In this document: in pieces, positions 1 to 8,993 of the stretch
Position numbering within the stretch: position 1 is the first letter of the stretch
Layout: the number at the start of each line of letters is the position of its first letter
Source: Hyphomonas johnsonii MHS-2
Lineage (GTDB): Bacteria; Pseudomonadota; Alphaproteobacteria; Caulobacterales; Hyphomonadaceae
DNA: 64,000 nucleotides
NCBI RefSeq assembly: GCF_000685275.1
Contig: NZ_ARYK01000001.1
Span: forward strand, 930,001-994,000
Direction of reading: 5' to 3'
Translations under genes and position numbers: made by a program
Notes under the pieces: generated by a model
Seen by the model: the letters and a program-made list of their open reading frames with translations, nothing else
Databases searched by the model: none
What the model was told of the DNA's origin: nothing

Positions 1-156
1 ATCAAGGGCGAGTCCGTGGAAATGGTCACGCGAACCGAGACGACCGGCGATCCGCGGATCGACAAGTGGATCGGTACCTACGCCTTCGCGCGCAACCTGT
101 TTGGTATGTCGATTATCCCGCTTGTCCTGCTCGCGGGCCTGTTTCTGTTCGGGTGA
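1..156 (+). CDS. 3' end of an unidentified membrane protein gene (partial)
   Basis: The reading frame is open from the first base and ends in TGA at 154-156, giving the last 51 residues of a protein that begins outside the window. The final 20 or so residues (about FGMSIIPLVLLAGLFLFG) form one hydrophobic segment that should span or anchor in the inner membrane. The preceding stretch is polar and charged. I do not recognise the family. It converges on the glutaredoxin gene with only 2 bases between the stop codons. Reality of the frame is inferred from lack of stops, membrane-like composition and the tight convergent junction. Confidence 0.6.
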   Translation: MKGESVEMVTRTETTGDPRIDKWIGTYAFARNLFGMSIIPLVLLAGLFLFG

Positions 157-158
157 AG

Positions 159-497
159 TCAGGCGGCTTCGATTGCGACGCCCTGTTCGGTAAAGAAATC
201 GCGGAGTTCGCCGCTTTCGAACATTTCCTTGACGATGTCACACCCGCCGACAAATTCACCCTTCACATACAGCTGGGGAATGGTCGGCCATTGCGAGTAG
301 ACCTTGATGCCTTCACGCACGGCGGCGTCTTCCAGCACATTGGTCGATACGTATTCGACGCCGAGATAATCGAGCATCTGAACGACGACCGACGAGAATC
401 CGCATTGCGGGAAGGTGGGCGTGCCCTTCATGAAAAGCACGACATCGTTTGATTTGACGGCTGTTTCGATAGCATCGAGCGTGGTCTGGTCAGTCAT
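159..497 (-). CDS. grxD: Monothiol glutaredoxin, Grx4/CGFS family
   Basis: A 112-residue single-domain monothiol glutaredoxin. The active-site motif CGFS is visible near residue 32 within PQCGFS, followed by the glutathione-binding WPTIPQLY and GGCDI segments typical of the family. Such proteins bind a [2Fe-2S] cluster with glutathione and work with BolA proteins in iron-sulfur cluster trafficking and iron sensing rather than in thiol reduction. In many alphaproteobacteria the gene lies directly next to bolA; here bolA is on the same strand about 2.6 kb upstream, separated by an M2 peptidase and a DUF1993 gene. Length is normal for the family. Confidence 0.95.
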   Translation of the reverse strand: MTDQTTLDAIETAVKSNDVVLFMKGTPTFPQCGFSSVVVQMLDYLGVEYVSTNVLEDAAVREGIKVYSQWPTIPQLYVKGEFVGGCDIVKEMFESGELRDFFTEQGVAIEAA

Positions 498-577
498 GTT
501 GAGGTCCTGGATAGCGCATTAGCCAGACATGTGTGGTGCGGAGCGGCCCGCGTCAAGCAGGCCGCCCCGCTGTGCGA

Positions 578-2446
578 CTATTCGACTGCAGGTGCATCCC
601 ACCCGCAGGTCTGGTCCTTGGTCTCTTCCTTCAGGTAGGTCATCAGCGGATCGAAATACTCGACAATTGCGCTGCCATCCATCTCGCGTGTGCCCGTGAA
701 CGATTCCAGAGCATCAGGCCAAGGCTTCGATGCGCCCATTTCCATCATCGCGTTGAAGCGCTGGCCGACTTCCTTGTTGTTGTAGATCGAACAGCGGTGA
801 AGCGGGCCTTCCCAGCCAGCCTGCTCGCAGGCTGCTTTGTGGAACTGGAACTGCATCACGTATGACAGGAAGTAGCGCAGGTAAGGCGTGTTGCCTGGAA
901 TGTGGTACTTCGCGCCCGGGTCGAATGCGCCGGCGGGGCGTTCGCCTGGGGGCACGATGCCCTGCAGTTCGAGGCGTTTCGCCCACCATGCGTCATTGTA
1001 GTCTTCCGGTGCGGTCTTGCCCGACAGTACATCCCAGCGCCAGCCGTCGACTGTGAGCGCAAATGGCAGGAAGGCGACCTTCTTGAGGGCGACGTTGAGA
1101 AGGAGCGCCGTGTCAGCGTCTGCTGGCGGCATTTCGCTCTCATCGATCAAGCCGATCTGCTTAAGGTATTCAGGGGTGATCGACAGCCCGATGAAATCGC
1201 CAATGGCTTCGTGGAAGCCGTCATGGGCTCCGTCCTTATAGAGGAAGTCCTGATCCTTGTAGGCGCGCTGGTAGAAATTGTGTCCGAGTTCATGATGGAC
1301 CGTGTCGAAGTCTTCCTCATTGACCTCGGTGCACATCTTGATCCGCACGTCGTCCATGTTGTCGACATCCCAGGCCGAGGCGTGGCAGACCACTTCGCGA
1401 TCCTCGGGCCGGGTGATCATCGAACGCTCCCAGAAGGTTTCTGGCAGCGGCGCAAAGCCGAGTGACGTGAAAAACGCCTCGCCGGTTTTCACCATCCGGA
1501 TCGCGTCATAGCCCTTTTCGCCGAGACGCGTGGTGAGATTGTAGCTTGGACCGGGTGTGTCCGTCTTCACGACGTCATAGATCGCGGCCCAGTCCTGGGC
1601 CCACATGTTTCCGAGCAGGTCGGCCCGGATCGGCCCTGTAGCAGGCTGGACATCGTCGCCGTATTTTTCATTGAGCTTCATGCGCGTGTAGCAGTGCAGC
1701 TCTTCATAGAGTGGTTCGACCTGGCTCCAGAGCCGGTCAACTTCCTGTTCCATCTGTTCCGGTGCCATGTCGTAGTTCGACAGCCACATCTGGTCGAGGC
1801 TTGGATAGCCGAGTTCCTGCGCCCCTTCATTGGCAATCTCGACCATGCGGGCATAAGGCGCCTTCATCGGCGGCGAAACCGTTCGCCAGCCTTCCCAGAC
1901 GGCCTTGAGCTCTTCCGGATCGCGCGACGTTTCAATGATCGTCGACAATTCATCAAGCGTCAGGTCCTTGCCCTTGTAGTTGAACTTGCCGGTGCCATAC
2001 GTGGCGTCCAGGTCGGTGGTGATCTTTGACAATTCGTCGGCCGCTCCGGGTGTCGAGGGCGCGGGGATCGTGATGCCGCTGCGCAAGCGCTGCATCTTGC
2101 GCGCGAGTTCCGGCGGCAGCGTGTCGATGTCGAACTGCTTGGACTCGTTGGCCAGGGAAACGGCCAGTTTCGTCGCTTTGGCGCCGGCTTCGGCTGCCGC
2201 AGCGTTGGTCTCATCCGTGATGTTCGTGGCCTGGGCCCAGAAGACCAGGCTCGCTTCGTCAGACATGTCCGACAGTTCCTGCTCCGCGCGCGCCATGAAG
2301 GCGGTGGCGTCAGCAACCTGATCCGCTTCAGGCGGTGCTTCCGTAAGTGTGGTCGTTGTGACGTCGACTGCTTCCTTGGGGGCGGCGCAACTGGCGAGCG
2401 CGATGGTCAGCGCAATGGCGCTCGTGGCGAGTGAAAGACGCAACAT
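578..2446 (-). CDS. M2 family metallopeptidase lipoprotein (angiotensin-converting-enzyme-like)
   Basis: A 622-residue zinc peptidase of family M2 (peptidyl-dipeptidase A, ACE-like). The N-terminus is a lipoprotein signal with hydrophobic core and lipobox LASC near residues 17-20, so it should be lipid-anchored in the envelope. The catalytic HExxH motif is present as HHELGHNFYQ around residue 385, with the downstream zinc-ligand glutamate in the EAIGDFIGLS segment about 24 residues later. Length matches single-domain bacterial M2 peptidases. Probable role is removal of dipeptides from peptides in the periplasm. It is one of three envelope metallopeptidases within 15 kb. Confidence 0.93.
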   Translation of the reverse strand: MLRLSLATSAIALTIALASCAAPKEAVDVTTTTLTEAPPEADQVADATAFMARAEQELSDMSDEASLVFWAQATNITDETNAAAAEAGAKATKLAVSLANESKQFDIDTLPPELARKMQRLRSGITIPAPSTPGAADELSKITTDLDATYGTGKFNYKGKDLTLDELSTIIETSRDPEELKAVWEGWRTVSPPMKAPYARMVEIANEGAQELGYPSLDQMWLSNYDMAPEQMEQEVDRLWSQVEPLYEELHCYTRMKLNEKYGDDVQPATGPIRADLLGNMWAQDWAAIYDVVKTDTPGPSYNLTTRLGEKGYDAIRMVKTGEAFFTSLGFAPLPETFWERSMITRPEDREVVCHASAWDVDNMDDVRIKMCTEVNEEDFDTVHHELGHNFYQRAYKDQDFLYKDGAHDGFHEAIGDFIGLSITPEYLKQIGLIDESEMPPADADTALLLNVALKKVAFLPFALTVDGWRWDVLSGKTAPEDYNDAWWAKRLELQGIVPPGERPAGAFDPGAKYHIPGNTPYLRYFLSYVMQFQFHKAACEQAGWEGPLHRCSIYNNKEVGQRFNAMMEMGASKPWPDALESFTGTREMDGSAIVEYFDPLMTYLKEETKDQTCGWDAPAVE

Positions 2447-2587
2447 GGGTTCCTGTCTCCTTGAATTTGCTTTGTCCTTTCGTGGCAGTTTCCGGCGGCA
2501 GGCGTCAATCTCTGAACGGAGAAAAGAATGATTGGTTCTTTCAGGGTTCAGGCTCTATGTATGCGCCATCGAATGGAGTCTCCCGAC

Positions 2588-3094
2588 ATGAACGATACGC
2601 TGTCCTACGTCCTGAAAACATCGACGAACCAGATGCTTGGCGCAATGCGCGCCAATCTCAAGAAAGCGGAAGCGCATGCCCGCGCCACGGATGTCGAAGA
2701 CGCTGTGTTCCTCGCCGCCAGGCTCTATCCCGACATGCTGCCGATGGGCCGTCAGGTTCAGATTGCCTGTGACAATGCCGCGCGCGGGGCAGCGCGCCTG
2801 TCTGGTGTGGACCTTCCGGAGTTTCCCGACACGGAAACGACCTTTGCAGAGCTGATGGCGCGGTGCGATGCGGCGCTTGCATTCGTCAACTCGACGGATG
2901 ACGCGAAGATCAATGCAAGCGAAAGAGAGACTCTCCAGATCCCGCTTGGCCCGCAAACCGTGCCGATGGAGGGGCGCCAGTACCTCACATCGTTCGTCCT
3001 TGCGAACATGTTCTTCCATGTATCAATGGCGTACGGCCTGTTGCGTCATCAAGGCGTTGTACTTGGCAAACGGGACTTCCTCGTCGCCAGTTAA
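2588..3094 (+). CDS. DUF1993 family protein
   Basis: A 168-residue protein matching the DUF1993 family by overall pattern: an N-terminal MNDTLSYVLKTST helix, a central FPDTETTFAELMAR segment, and a C-terminal FFHVSMAYGLLRHQGV segment. No biochemical role is established. I chose the ATG at 2588 because GGAG lies about 9 bases upstream and the family starts at this point; an in-frame extension 20 codons longer is unlikely. It sits on the opposite strand to its neighbours and its TAA stop (3092-3094) shares bases with the bolA stop codon. Confidence 0.85.
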   Translation: MNDTLSYVLKTSTNQMLGAMRANLKKAEAHARATDVEDAVFLAARLYPDMLPMGRQVQIACDNAARGAARLSGVDLPEFPDTETTFAELMARCDAALAFVNSTDDAKINASERETLQIPLGPQTVPMEGRQYLTSFVLANMFFHVSMAYGLLRHQGVVLGKRDFLVAS

Positions 3095-3330
3095 GGCGCA
3101 GACGGCGCCCTCGTCTTCAGGGCGAGGGCGTGCAGTTCGCCGCCCATCGTGCCCTTGAGCGCGGCATAGACCAGCTGGTGTTGTTTCACCCGCGTCAGGC
3201 CGGAGAACTTCTGGCTGACGATTTCGGCCTGCCAGTGATTGTCGTCGCCGGCGAGATCAGTCAGCGTGATCTCGGCATCCGGAAAGGCGTCAGTCAGGTA
3301 TCCGAGCAGATTGTCGCGGGTCATCGCCAT
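3091..3330 (-). CDS. bolA: BolA family protein
   Basis: A 79-residue BolA protein. The family fold is recognisable from the DDNHWQAEIVS strand, the SRVKQHQ-like helix (here TRVKQHQLVYAAL) and the GGELHALALKT C-terminal strand. BolA proteins pair with CGFS glutaredoxins to bind a shared [2Fe-2S] cluster through a conserved histidine; the glutaredoxin partner is encoded downstream on the same strand at 159-497. The gene lies downstream of purL, which is the usual alphaproteobacterial order, except that an M28 peptidase gene on the other strand is inserted between. Convergent with the DUF1993 gene with a 4-base stop overlap (TTAA). Confidence 0.93.
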   Translation of the reverse strand: MAMTRDNLLGYLTDAFPDAEITLTDLAGDDNHWQAEIVSQKFSGLTRVKQHQLVYAALKGTMGGELHALALKTRAPSAP

Positions 3331-3409
3331 GGCAGCGTCTCCTCAATTGAGCTAGGCAAATGGGCGCAGGCTCGTTCAGGGTCAAGCTCGGAGAACGGAC
3401 ACCGCGGCA

Positions 3410-4405
3410 ATGAACAGCAGGAAATCGTGGATCGTTACAGCATTCCTCGGTCTTGCCGCCGTGCTTATCGGCGGGGTCCTGTTGTCGCTCGACCACGAGA
3501 GCGAAGCGCCAAGCCTCGTCCAGTACCAGGCGCATTATATCGACGCCGGGGCCATGCTGCGCCTGACCGAGACGCTGTCCAGCGACGCGCTGGAGGGCCG
3601 GGCAACGGGCACGCGCGGCAATGAAGCGGCGCGCGATTTCATTCAGAAGCGCTTCGAGACCCTGGGCCTGAATCGGTACGGCACCAGTTTCATTCACCCG
3701 TTCACGGCAATGCCCGACGCAGATGACGCAATGCCTGTGAATGGTGCCAATGTCGTCGGATGGATCGAGGGCGACAGTGATGGCCCGGCGCTGCTCATCA
3801 CGGCGCACTATGATCATCTCGGAATCATCGATGGCGAAATCTACAATGGTGCAGACGACAACGCGTCCGGGACGGCAGCGCTTGTCGCCCTGGCGCACTA
3901 TTTCTCGCACCACAAACCGGTGCACGACATTGTCTTCGTAGCACTCGACGGAGAGGAGGTCGGGCTGCTCGGAGCCCATGCTCTCGTGGCAGATTCAAGC
4001 GTGCCGATGGGGCGCGTCGCGCTGAATCTGAACTTCGACATGGTCAGCCGGTCGGACGCTGGCGAGCTTTATGTCGCAGGGCCGTTCCATTATCCGTTCC
4101 TGTTGCCCCTGGTCGAGCGTGTCGCGGCAGAGGCACCAGTGATGGTGATTCCCGGCCATGACGACCCTGCGCTTGGCGTGCAGGACGACTGGACGACGCA
4201 ATCAGACCAGTCGGTCTTCCGTGACATCGGGATTCCATTCCTGTTCTTCAGCGTGGAAAACCACGCCGGCTACCATCAGCCGAGCGATGACTACGTGAAC
4301 ATCACGCCAGATTTTTTTGCGCGGGTGGGCGATACGCTTGTGATGGCGGCGCTGGCAGCAGATGCCGAACTTGATGTGATTGCCGGTGAGACGGCCGGCG
4401 ACTAG
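3410..4405 (+). CDS. M28 family zinc aminopeptidase, membrane anchored
   Basis: A 331-residue M28 peptidase. Residues 8-27 form a hydrophobic segment without a clear lipobox, so it is probably exported or anchored by an uncleaved signal. The two-zinc site is readable: ITAHYDHLG (His, about residue 130), [10 protein letters not shown] (Asp), DGEEVGLLG (Glu pair), NFDMV (Asp) and YHQPSDDY (His). This set is complete, so activity is expected. Members release N-terminal amino acids from peptides. It lies between bolA and purL on the opposite strand and its TAG stop overlaps the purL stop by 4 bases (CTAG). Confidence 0.92.
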   Translation: MNSRKSWIVTAFLGLAAVLIGGVLLSLDHESEAPSLVQYQAHYIDAGAMLRLTETLSSDALEGRATGTRGNEAARDFIQKRFETLGLNRYGTSFIHPFTAMPDADDAMPVNGANVVGWIEGDSDGPALLITAHYDHLGIIDGEIYNGADDNASGTAALVALAHYFSHHKPVHDIVFVALDGEEVGLLGAHALVADSSVPMGRVALNLNFDMVSRSDAGELYVAGPFHYPFLLPLVERVAAEAPVMVIPGHDDPALGVQDDWTTQSDQSVFRDIGIPFLFFSVENHAGYHQPSDDYVNITPDFFARVGDTLVMAALAADAELDVIAGETAGD

Positions 4406-6711
4406 TCGACCTTGTTCATGTAGCCCGGAAGCCAGCCTTCGTGCGCGCTGCGTAGTTGTGCGAGCGAAACGCGGATTGCCTCTCCGGCACGCACGTTGGT
4501 CGAGAACGTGATCTGGCCGTTGGCGCCATCGGTCTCGACGCTGCCGATCATCAGGACGGGCACGTCGGCCCGTTCATCCGCCATTTCGTGAAACCGGTTC
4601 TCCTGACCCGCTTTCACGGCGAGCAGGTAGCGGCCCTGGTCCTCTCCGAACAGGAACGGGATCAGGTTGCCCCCGGTGCGGCCGAGACGCTCCATGCCGA
4701 CATCGAGAGTCAGGCCATGACCCGAACCAAGCGCAAGCTCGGCGGCGGCGCATGCAAGCCCCCCATCGCTGAGATCGTGAACGGCGCTCACGACACCACT
4801 CTGGATCAGCGAGCGCACGAACGCGCTGTGACGAATCTCGGCTGCCAGGTCAACCGGCGGCGGTGCGCCGAGTGCCTCGCCGGTGAGGCCGAGTTGCTCG
4901 CGCGCGTAGAGGCTCGCGCCCATATGCCCCTCGGTGCTGCCCACGAGCACGAGAATGTCGCCGGGCTGTGCGCCGCGCAAAGTTGCAACATGGTCAAGAT
5001 CTTCGATGAGGCCGACACCGCCGACGACGGGCGTTGGTGGAATGGCGACGCCATCAGTCTCGTTGTAGAGTGAGACGTTGCCGGACACGACAGGGAAGTC
5101 GAGCACGCGGCAGGCTTCCGCCATGCCTTCGATCGCTTTCACGATATAGCCCATTGTCGCGGGCTTTTCGGGATTGCCGAAATTCAGGTTGTCGGTGATC
5201 GCAATGGGCGTTGCGCCAACTGACGAGAGATTGCGATAGGCTTCCGCCACCACCTGCTTGCCGCCTTCATACGGATCGGCCGCAACGTAATGCGGGTTGC
5301 AGTCGGAACAGATGGCGAGCGCCTTGTTCGTGCCGTGAATGCGGACGATGGCCGCATTTCCCATGCTCTGGCTGCTGTCGATCGTGTCGGCCATCACGTG
5401 GCGGTCATACTGTTCCCAGATCCAGCGTTTGGAGGCCATGTCAGGGCAGGACATGAGTTTCTCAAGGATGGCGCCAGGGTCTTCCGGTGCCAGGTATTTC
5501 GAGATGTCGAGCGCCGCACGCCTGGGTGGCTCAACCCATGGCCGGTCGTAATTGGGCGCATCTTCGGCGAGCGGCGCGACCGGGATATCGCAGACGACCT
5601 GGCCAAATTGCGTGAGCACGAGGTGGCCGGTATCGGTGGTTTCGCCGATGACTTCGGCCGAAAGATCGTACTTGTCGAAGATGGCCTTCGCCATGTCGAT
5701 CTTGTCCGGGAAAAGCACCATGAGCATGCGCTCCTGGCTTTCCGACAGCATGATTTCGTAGGCGGTCATGCCCTCTTCACGTTGAGGTACCTTGTCGAGG
5801 TCCATGACCACGCCAATGCCTTCGCCGTTGACGCCGCCGCTGGCTGCCATTTCGACGGACGATGATGTGAGGCCAGCCGCACCCATGTCCTGAATGGCCT
5901 GGATGGCATCGGTTGCCATCAGCTCGAGGCAGGCTTCGATCAGAAGCTTCTCCGTAAACGGATCGCCGACCTGCACGGTCGGGCGCTTCTCTTCGTCACC
6001 CTCGGAGAATTCGGCAGACGCCATGGTCGCACCGTGGATTCCATCCCGACCGGTCTTGGAGCCGACATAGAAGATGGGGTTCCCGGCGGTGGCACCGCGC
6101 GCATAGAAAATCTTGTCCTGGTCGGCGATGCCAACGGCCATCGCGTTGACCAGGATGTTGCCATTGTAGCCCGCATCGAACTGGGTTTCGCCCGCGACCG
6201 TAGGTACGCCGACGCAATTGCCATAGCCACCAATGCCCGCGACAACGCCCGCAACGAGGCTGCGGGTCTTGGGGTGGCTCGGGTCGCCGAAACGCAGGGC
6301 GTTGACCAGCGCAATCGGCCGTGCGCCCATCGTGAACACGTCGCGCAGGATGCCGCCGACACCGGTCGCTGCGCCCTGGTAGGGCTCGATGTAGGACGGG
6401 TGGTTGTGACTCTCCATCTTGAAGATGGCGGCCTGACCATCGCCGATGTCGATCACGCCGGCATTTTCGCCGGGCCCCTGGATGACGCGGGCGTTTTTGG
6501 TCGGGAATTTCGACAGGTGCCGCCGGGACGACTTGTACGAGCAATGTTCCGACCACATGACGGAATAAATGCCGAGTTCAACGAGGTTCGGCTTGCGCTC
6601 AAGGCGCGTGACGAGGCGTTCCCACTCGTCGGCCTTGATGCCGTGTTCGAGGCCCTGAGGCTCGTCCTGGGTCGCTGTCAGGTGGGCGAGTATCGTGGAT
6701 TTATCTGGCAT
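4402..6711 (-). CDS. purL: Phosphoribosylformylglycinamidine synthase subunit PurL
   Basis: The 769-residue small-type PurL, which converts FGAR to FGAM in step four of de novo purine synthesis with ammonia from PurQ and the help of PurS. The N-terminus carries the family's EHCSYKSS segment, followed by GPGENAGV and the ATP-binding [21 protein letters not shown] region. A second AIRS-like half starts around residue 430 and contains [11 protein letters not shown]. PurQ is encoded 3.8 kb upstream on the same strand; no purS is visible in the window. Slightly longer than many relatives (about 735-745 residues). Confidence 0.97.
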   Translation of the reverse strand: MPDKSTILAHLTATQDEPQGLEHGIKADEWERLVTRLERKPNLVELGIYSVMWSEHCSYKSSRRHLSKFPTKNARVIQGPGENAGVIDIGDGQAAIFKMESHNHPSYIEPYQGAATGVGGILRDVFTMGARPIALVNALRFGDPSHPKTRSLVAGVVAGIGGYGNCVGVPTVAGETQFDAGYNGNILVNAMAVGIADQDKIFYARGATAGNPIFYVGSKTGRDGIHGATMASAEFSEGDEEKRPTVQVGDPFTEKLLIEACLELMATDAIQAIQDMGAAGLTSSSVEMAASGGVNGEGIGVVMDLDKVPQREEGMTAYEIMLSESQERMLMVLFPDKIDMAKAIFDKYDLSAEVIGETTDTGHLVLTQFGQVVCDIPVAPLAEDAPNYDRPWVEPPRRAALDISKYLAPEDPGAILEKLMSCPDMASKRWIWEQYDRHVMADTIDSSQSMGNAAIVRIHGTNKALAICSDCNPHYVAADPYEGGKQVVAEAYRNLSSVGATPIAITDNLNFGNPEKPATMGYIVKAIEGMAEACRVLDFPVVSGNVSLYNETDGVAIPPTPVVGGVGLIEDLDHVATLRGAQPGDILVLVGSTEGHMGASLYAREQLGLTGEALGAPPPVDLAAEIRHSAFVRSLIQSGVVSAVHDLSDGGLACAAAELALGSGHGLTLDVGMERLGRTGGNLIPFLFGEDQGRYLLAVKAGQENRFHEMADERADVPVLMIGSVETDGANGQITFSTNVRAGEAIRVSLAQLRSAHEGWLPGYMNKVD

Positions 6712-6758
6712 TCGGGCGCTTTAGCCGCAAAGCGCCCGAGTCGCCAGCCCGATTGTGC

Positions 6759-7943
6759 TTACTCGGCCGTTTGGGCGGCCTGCCACGCGGCACCTTCAGA
6801 TTTGGCCAGGTCGACGAGATTTCCCATCGCCAGGTTCATGTCGACGAGATGGAGGCCCCAGTCAGCGACAACTTTGCCATCGAACACGAGATCGCCGGGA
6901 ATGTCGTCGGCGCGCGGGTCAGCGGGGTCGGCATTGATCGATACCGCCAGCCAATCATGTGTGTCGTTGGATTGGCATTCGGCCGTGAGGAGGCCGGGCA
7001 GCGTAACAAAGGGCGTATCGACGGCGACGCCATAATCGTTGGGCATCATACGTCCGAAGCTTTGGCGGGGCATGAAGGCCCTCAAACTACCCTTACCGGC
7101 ACCGAGGCCGGCTGGATTGGTACAAACGGCGCGTTTGCCGTCCTGGGCCTTGCCAAAAAAGGAATCAACCGACGGCGGCGTGGGTTCGCGGAAACTGGCA
7201 AAGCTGACGAGGCAGCCAGTTTGCGCCTCAGACGTGCAGACCGGCAAGCCGGATGCCAGGCCGGTGGCGGGATCGACGACTGTTTCGTAGCCGATGGCGT
7301 GGACCGCGACGAGCTTGTCCATGGCGGGAGACCCGACAATATCCTTTTCCAGCATTTGGTAGATCATGCTGGCACCCTGGGAGTGGCCGACCAGCAAGAC
7401 ACCGCGCCCCTTGTTCTCGTTGGCGAGATAGGTGTTCCAGCTGGTGATGACGTCTGAATAGCGCATCTCGTCATTCGCAGCTGTCTGGCCGGTCATCATC
7501 TGCTTCTGCAATTCGAGCAGCGTGGTTTGCCGGTACATCGGCGCGAATAGACGGCACGCTTCACCGTAGCGGGCGAACTGGTTGGCCACGACGTTGAGCT
7601 CTTCCGGCCCGGCATTCGTGTCACTGTTGGGTGTCGTATCGAATGAGACGGTAGGATAGATGTAAAAGCAGTCAAATGCGGGTTCGACGGCTGGTGTGAA
7701 CGCAATGGGTGTGGTCGTACCATCGGCCGCAACGGCCGTCGCGGAGAGATCTATCGCACAGGCGTCATTTGCCTTGTCCGGGTGGCACAGCCAGTTTGCC
7801 ATGTCGGCATAATCAGTGTGTTCGAAATCCGGAGCTTCAGCGGCTGCCGGTTCAGGCGCGGGCGCGTCTTCAACCGTCACCGCATCTCTGGAACAGGATG
7901 ACAGGACGAGTACGGCAGCGCCGAACATCAGCGTTCTCAACAT
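6759..7943 (-). CDS. DUF3089 family lipoprotein, alpha/beta-hydrolase fold
   Basis: A 394-residue protein with a lipoprotein signal (hydrophobic core, lipobox LSSC at about residues 14-17) and an acidic, proline-alanine-rich linker to residue 40. The DUF3089 domain follows, recognisable from WLCHPDKANDAC, DCFYIYPTVS and a nucleophile elbow GHSQGA around residue 190. Family members are predicted serine hydrolases or lipases; substrate is unknown. It is on the same strand as purL (47 bp) and the upstream deaminase (39 bp), so it may be co-transcribed with both. Confidence 0.88.
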   Translation of the reverse strand: MLRTLMFGAAVLVLSSCSRDAVTVEDAPAPEPAAAEAPDFEHTDYADMANWLCHPDKANDACAIDLSATAVAADGTTTPIAFTPAVEPAFDCFYIYPTVSFDTTPNSDTNAGPEELNVVANQFARYGEACRLFAPMYRQTTLLELQKQMMTGQTAANDEMRYSDVITSWNTYLANENKGRGVLLVGHSQGASMIYQMLEKDIVGSPAMDKLVAVHAIGYETVVDPATGLASGLPVCTSEAQTGCLVSFASFREPTPPSVDSFFGKAQDGKRAVCTNPAGLGAGKGSLRAFMPRQSFGRMMPNDYGVAVDTPFVTLPGLLTAECQSNDTHDWLAVSINADPADPRADDIPGDLVFDGKVVADWGLHLVDMNLAMGNLVDLAKSEGAAWQAAQTAE

Positions 7944-7982
7944 GGGCAGTTCCTTGAGTTTTCTGTTTGGCGAGGAGTGCTG

Positions 7983-8993
7983 TCAGATTCCGAGTGCCTT
8001 GTCGATTTCTGAAAGGTGGCGGGCCTTGTCTGCGTCGTTGAGGAAGGCGCCGGTGAAGCTGTTGCGGGCCAGTTGCACCAATTGATCGTCAGACAGGTCA
8101 AGGGCGTCCGCTATGGCCTGGTAATTCTGGTTCACGTAGCCGCCGAAATAGGCCGGATCGTCGGAATTGACGGTCACCAGCAAGCCGGCCTCAAGCTGGG
8201 CCTTGAGGGGGCTCTCCTTCAGGTCGCCAATGACGCAAAGCGAGAGATTGGAAAGGGGGCAATTCGTGAGGGGGATCTGCGTGTCACGCAGCGCGGCAAC
8301 AAGGGCAGGGTCTTCCATCGAGCGGTTGCCATGATCGAGACGGTCGATGCCGATGTCCAGCAGAGCCTCACGCACGTAATCTGGCGGGCCCTCCTCTCCA
8401 GCATGCATGCACAACTTGAAGCCCAGTCGGCGGCATTCGGCGAAGAGGCGCTCGAATTTCAACGGCGGATGGCCGACTTCGGAACTGTCGAGGCCGACAC
8501 CGACAAACCTGTTGTGCCACGGCCTGGATTCTTCCAGCAAGGCGAAACCGTCCTCTTCGGAGAGGTGGCGCAGGAAGCTCATGATCAGTTTCGACGTGAT
8601 ACCGAGTTCCTTTTCGCCGCGCTCCAATGCGCTGAGGATGCCGTCGGTGACGGTTCCGAAGGCAACGCCGCGTTCCGTGTGGGCCTGCGGGTCGTAGAAC
8701 ATCTCGACATGGCGCACATTGTCGGCTTTGGCGCGGTTGAGGTAGGCCCAGGTGAGGTCGTGGAAGTCCTGCTCGACGCGCAACACGTTCATGCCCTGAT
8801 AGTAAAGGTCCAGAAATTCCTGCAAGTTCGCAAAATTGTAGGCCGCCTTTGCCTGTGCCAGCGTCTTGAAGGGAATGTCGACCCGGTTGCGCTCGGCGAT
8901 TGCCAGCATCATTTCCGGCTCGAAACTCCCCTCGATGTGCAGGTGAAGCTCGGCTTTGGGCAGCTTGGCGATAAGTGCGGCACGATCAGTCAT
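7983..8993 (-). CDS. Adenine/adenosine deaminase (amidohydrolase superfamily)
   Basis: A 336-residue purine deaminase. Metal-binding HLHIEG near residue 17, HAGEEGPPDY (catalytic His/Glu) around 197 and VNSDDPAYFGG around 278 are all present. The subfamily traits (FANLQEFLDLYY, LDSSEVGHPP, DPAYFGGYV) resemble, from memory, the Pseudomonas adenosine-deaminase-like enzymes characterised as adenine deaminases, so adenine to hypoxanthine is more likely than adenosine to inosine, though annotation pipelines usually write adenosine deaminase. Its ATG overlaps the stop of the upstream sulfotransferase gene by 8 bases (ATGACTGA), suggesting translational coupling. Confidence 0.88.
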   Translation of the reverse strand: MTDRAALIAKLPKAELHLHIEGSFEPEMMLAIAERNRVDIPFKTLAQAKAAYNFANLQEFLDLYYQGMNVLRVEQDFHDLTWAYLNRAKADNVRHVEMFYDPQAHTERGVAFGTVTDGILSALERGEKELGITSKLIMSFLRHLSEEDGFALLEESRPWHNRFVGVGLDSSEVGHPPLKFERLFAECRRLGFKLCMHAGEEGPPDYVREALLDIGIDRLDHGNRSMEDPALVAALRDTQIPLTNCPLSNLSLCVIGDLKESPLKAQLEAGLLVTVNSDDPAYFGGYVNQNYQAIADALDLSDDQLVQLARNSFTGAFLNDADKARHLSEIDKALGI